This document shows, one piece after another, positions 5,900 through 8,120 of a DNA stretch of 8,120 nucleotides. Each line of letters opens with the position of its first letter. Within the stretch, counting starts at the first letter, position 1. Source of the DNA: Candidatus Aerophobota bacterium (GTDB lineage: Bacteria; Aerophobota; Aerophobia; Aerophobales; B3-G15); NCBI GenBank assembly GCA_030615365.1, contig JAUWZM010000098.1, positions 1-8,120 of the forward strand. The letters are read 5' to 3'. Under the pieces are notes generated by a model, which made no database searches, was not told the DNA's origin, and saw only the letters and a program-made list of their open reading frames with translations. Both the position numbers and the translations under genes were made by a program.

Positions 5900-7678
5900 A
5901 TGAATAGTAAAGAAAAAGGATTAATTAAATTAGATGATAGTGTTCCCTTTTCTGTGAGAAGAGCCTGTGAGCTTCTCTCAGAATGGACAAAACTGCCCAT
6001 TAAGAAGGAAGGAGAAGCTGATAATGTTATCCAGATTGTCTATTCGGACAAGGAAAAGATAAACAAGGAATTGATGGATTTAGATGAGGAAGGATACCTT
6101 ATTAAAACAGAGAAAAATAATAGTTCATCTAAGATAGCTATTATAGCTAATACTATAACAGGGACTACCAATGGTATCTACGGATTATGGAGAAGGCTAA
6201 AGATTAACCAAACCCATAATCCCCTTACTCAGAAATGGAATATTAAAGAAAAACCCTATTTTAAAACAAGAGGGATATGGATTTTACTTATGCCCTGGGG
6301 ATTTGAAGAGCTCTCGCCTAATGTCTGGACTTCTGAGGAATGGAAGAGTTATTTAGAAAGGATAAGGTCCTTAGGAGCAAACTCGGTGATGATTTTTCTC
6401 ACAGCATTTTACCATCCTGACTTTCCAGAATTAGAAAAATATGCCTGGCATTATAGAGCACTCCGGGAGGCAGTAATCTATGGAAAACGCCTGGGACTTA
6501 AGATGAATATAGCCTGGAATTATGGTATGCTGCCACCTCCTCTCTGGTGGAAATACCCCTCCTTAAGAGCAAAAGCCAGATTATACCATGGAATTACCTT
6601 CTGCTGGCAACACCGAGAAGATCACAATATTTTAAAGATTCATCGCTATATTGTAGAATATTTTAAAGAAGCTGATGGATTTTGTCTTTTTGCTTTTGAA
6701 GGCGGAGCCTGTTTATGCGAGAAATGTTCTCATAACCTGGATCAAGCTGCCGTAGAGGCAGTGCAGAATTTGAAGAAATGGGTAAAGGAGGCAAAGGCGG
6801 GGAAAAATCTTATGTATTCCAGCTGGTTTGCTGCAGCCTGGGAAGACCTTACTCCCAATTTACGGGAAAAGCTATGTGCCCGTCTGCCTGAAGATATAAC
6901 CATCGTTGATTTTAATCGTCTCACATTATACAAAGCTCAGGAAAAAGGGCACCGGGTAATTGATTGGGTATTTTTAACTGACCCCGAAGGAGGAAGAGAA
7001 AATCAAGCTATTTTCCCCAAACCTCGTTTAAATGTTACCAGGAAAAGAATTCTGGGTTTTAAGGAGGATGAGAAATTAAAAGACCCGCAAGGATTATTTA
7101 TCTATCGGCTCACTCCTCCCACCAGATTCTTAAGTGATTATGCAGCCTTAAGATTAGCCTGGAATCCAGACTTAACTGTAGAGGAGATTGTTGATGAGGT
7201 GTCAGGGTTCTTAACCTCAGAGAAGGAAAATAAAGAAATGTTATCTGAAGCCATTCTATCCTTAGAGAAATGGTGGCAAGACTTAGATGAGGAAGCACTT
7301 CAGGAATCCATTGAACTTTTAACCAAAGTGAAAGAAAAGGAGAAATCAGATATCTTAGAAAATATCTGGGGACCAGTATCACTTCTACCCTTTATCTATG
7401 AGCTCAGCAAAGAGGGAGTGAGTGAGGAAAGAAAAGAGGAACTATTTAAAGAGATCTATCAGCGAATGACAAAGATAAGGATCCTGCGCTGCTATACTAC
7501 TGATCAATGGTGGATAACAAGAGCTCAGGCTATTCTTAAAGCCAGACTTGAGTGGTGGACTTCTAAAAAAGAGGGTTTATTTGCAGTCTCTAATGTAGGA
7601 AGAGGTGAATTTCCTTTCTTTGAGGGCTGGCAGAACTTAGTTGAAGAGTTAAAAGAAAAGAAAGATAACCTGAAATGA
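5900..7678 (+). CDS. DUF4838-like putative glycoside hydrolase (GH20/GH67-related fold)
   Basis: The 592-residue protein resembles the loosely defined group that joins a GH20b/GH67-type N-terminal domain to a TIM barrel of unknown function (DUF4838). Residues 1-100 form an alpha/beta domain ending in TNGIYGLWRRL, the usual hand-over to the barrel. The barrel starts near YFKTRGIW (120-127) and includes LGANSVMIFL (158-167) and KMNIAWNYGMLPPPLWW. It also has DGFCLFAFEGGACLCEKC (259-276), with E267 and a C271-x-C273-x2-C276 cluster where relatives carry a similar C-x-C-x2-C. LSDYAALRLAWNPDLTVEEIVDEV (411-434) matches the segment that usually follows the barrel. The C-terminal 150 residues look helical and Trp-rich. 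There is no signal peptide, so it is probably cytosolic. Activity is unknown; context suggests a role in arabinose- or uronate-containing oligosaccharides. ATG 5900 has AGGAGA five bases upstream. Confidence 0.72.
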   Translation: MNSKEKGLIKLDDSVPFSVRRACELLSEWTKLPIKKEGEADNVIQIVYSDKEKINKELMDLDEEGYLIKTEKNNSSSKIAIIANTITGTTNGIYGLWRRLKINQTHNPLTQKWNIKEKPYFKTRGIWILLMPWGFEELSPNVWTSEEWKSYLERIRSLGANSVMIFLTAFYHPDFPELEKYAWHYRALREAVIYGKRLGLKMNIAWNYGMLPPPLWWKYPSLRAKARLYHGITFCWQHREDHNILKIHRYIVEYFKEADGFCLFAFEGGACLCEKCSHNLDQAAVEAVQNLKKWVKEAKAGKNLMYSSWFAAAWEDLTPNLREKLCARLPEDITIVDFNRLTLYKAQEKGHRVIDWVFLTDPEGGRENQAIFPKPRLNVTRKRILGFKEDEKLKDPQGLFIYRLTPPTRFLSDYAALRLAWNPDLTVEEIVDEVSGFLTSEKENKEMLSEAILSLEKWWQDLDEEALQESIELLTKVKEKEKSDILENIWGPVSLLPFIYELSKEGVSEERKEELFKEIYQRMTKIRILRCYTTDQWWITRAQAILKARLEWWTSKKEGLFAVSNVGRGEFPFFEGWQNLVEELKEKKDNLK

Positions 7679-7684
7679 TTCAGG
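7669..7684 (+). terminator. Weak hairpin across the stop codon of the last gene
   Basis: CCTGAA-ATGA-TTCAGG is a perfect 6-bp stem with a 4-base loop that encloses the TGA at 7676-7678. CTTAAAA follows instead of a T-run, so termination efficiency is doubtful. It mirrors the 6-bp hairpin at the GH51 stop. Confidence 0.25.
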
Positions 7685-7692
7685 CTTAAAAG

Positions 7693-7709
7693 ATTAGGTA
7701 ATGTCAAAA
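7693..7709. repeat. 17-bp direct repeat, copy 1
   Basis: ATTAGGTAATGTCAAAA is identical to 7978-7994. The two copies bracket the CACAGAG repeats, so they may be target duplications or parts of a larger tandem unit. Confidence 0.75.
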
Positions 7710-7730
7710 ACAACATGAAGGAAAATATGA

Positions 7731-7957
7731 AACCACAGAGTACACAGAGGGAAAACTATTTCTCTGCGTCCTCTAAAAGAATTTTTCTCTATGAGAGTAT
7801 TGCAGAAAAGATAGGTAAATAGAAGATGGAATTTTAATGTGAATGAGGATAAAAAGTAATAAGAATAATAATTCTCATTAGGAGAGCACAGAGGGGAGAC
7901 AATCAAAAGCCCCGTAGCTTATTGATATTTAATAATTTCTCTGCGTTCTCTGTGGTT
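7731..7957. repeat. CACAGAG-type palindromic repeat element with inverted ends
   Basis: AACCACAGAGTACACAGAGG at 7731-7750 is nearly the reverse complement of TCTCTGCGTTCTCTGTGGTT at 7938-7957, giving inverted ends around about 190 bp. The left end also forms its own imperfect hairpin with TTTCTCTGCGTCCTCT at 7760-7775, and GCACAGAGGGGAGA at 7886-7899 is a further partial copy. No transposase is encoded. ACCACAGAG/ACACAGAG repeats are, to my knowledge, abundant in many environmental bacterial genomes, but their function is not established. The interval resembles a non-autonomous mobile element or several nested copies. Confidence 0.65.
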
Positions 7958-7980
7958 AAGTTTTAACAGCACTGAAAATT
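7904..7980. repeat. Dispersed repeat, copy B
   Basis: This is the partner of the repeat at 145-226, in the same orientation. It shares CAAAAG, TTGATATTTAATAATTTCTC, TCTCTGTGGTT and ACTGAAAATT in the same order and spacing. It overlaps the right end of the palindromic element. Immediately after it, ATTAGGTAATGTCAAAAGTTTTA (7978-8000) resembles the start of copy A again (CAAAAGTTTTA at 145-155), so a partial third unit may begin there. Confidence 0.7.
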
Positions 7981-7994
7981 AGGTAATGTCAAAA
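7978..7994. repeat. 17-bp direct repeat, copy 2
   Basis: This is identical to 7693-7709, 285 bp away. It is followed by GTTTTA, which extends the similarity to repeat copy A. Confidence 0.75.
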
Positions 7995-8120
7995 GTTTTA
8001 TGGTAAATATGAAAGATAAATGCAAGAAATTAGTAAGGTAAAAAATAGAATTTTTCTTATGATCGTTTTTTGAAAATAAGGTTTTGGTAGTTAATAGAGC
8101 TTGATATCGAGGTAAGGAAA

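Larger units (their letters stand above)
7679..8120. other. Non-coding, repeat-rich right end
   Basis: No credible gene lies in the last 442 bases. Most of it up to about 8000 is accounted for by the CACAGAG-type repeats and the 17-bp direct repeats. A 31-codon frame at 7727-7822 is made largely of repeat sequence. From 8001 to 8100 the sequence is AT-rich with no recognisable feature. The final bases GATATCGAGG (8103-8112) repeat, inverted, the sequence beside the 19-bp hairpin at 5544-5553. Confidence 0.7.

Noticed and set aside
7727..7822. A 31-codon + frame with GAAGGAAAAT before its ATG
   Set aside because: Much of it is CACAGAG repeat sequence and the peptide is not recognisable; a chance frame is the simpler explanation.
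7694..7906. A 70-codon minus-strand frame at the right end
   Set aside because: It is made mostly of the repeat element and AT-rich sequence, with no motif.
7679..8000. A CRISPR array
   Set aside because: The repeats are unequal, inverted and irregularly spaced, without unique spacers of constant length.

Overview
The window is a stretch of an AT-rich bacterial chromosome carrying a carbohydrate-utilisation locus, with every recognisable gene on the + strand. It opens with the C-terminal end of an inner-membrane sugar ABC permease of the MalG/CUT1 type. Five complete genes follow: a sulfatase-superfamily hydrolase, a GH5-like glycosidase, an aldose-1-epimerase (galactose mutarotase)-like protein, a GH51 alpha-L-arabinofuranosidase, and a 592-residue protein resembling DUF4838 / GH20- and GH67-related proteins. 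None of the five has a visible signal peptide or membrane segment. The likely plan is import of oligosaccharides (probably arabinose-containing hemicellulose or pectin side chains) through the ABC transporter, then trimming in the cytosol. The organism cannot be named; an anaerobic saccharolytic lineage known mainly from environmental genomes would fit, but this is inference.

Layout. 1-141: permease end. 142-239: a spacer filled by a dispersed repeat. 240-3652: sulfatase-like, GH5-like and mutarotase-like genes with 28- and 40-bp gaps, a clear operon. 3653-3884: a spacer with a strong orphan Shine-Dalgarno sequence, a possible dead gene start and a hairpin. 3885-5399: GH51 gene. 5400-5899: a 500-bp gene graveyard with a 13-bp palindrome, a perfect 19-bp hairpin, a LacI-type helix-turn-helix fragment, and frameshifted pieces of a family-5 extracellular solute-binding protein. 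5900-7678: the DUF4838-like gene. 7679-8120: a non-coding tail made largely of CACAGAG-type repeats related to the one at 145-226.

The most interesting points are these. The sulfatase-like protein has Thr where the formylglycine Cys/Ser should be, so it is probably not a classical sulfatase. The DUF4838-like protein is a candidate glycosidase of unknown specificity, tied by context to arabinofuranosidase. The remnants at 5622-5828 show that a regulator and a transporter-binding-protein gene were lost here by a deletion that joined them. The same repeat family lies at both ends of the locus, which may have helped rearrange it. No CRISPR array, tRNA, rRNA or intact transposase gene was seen.
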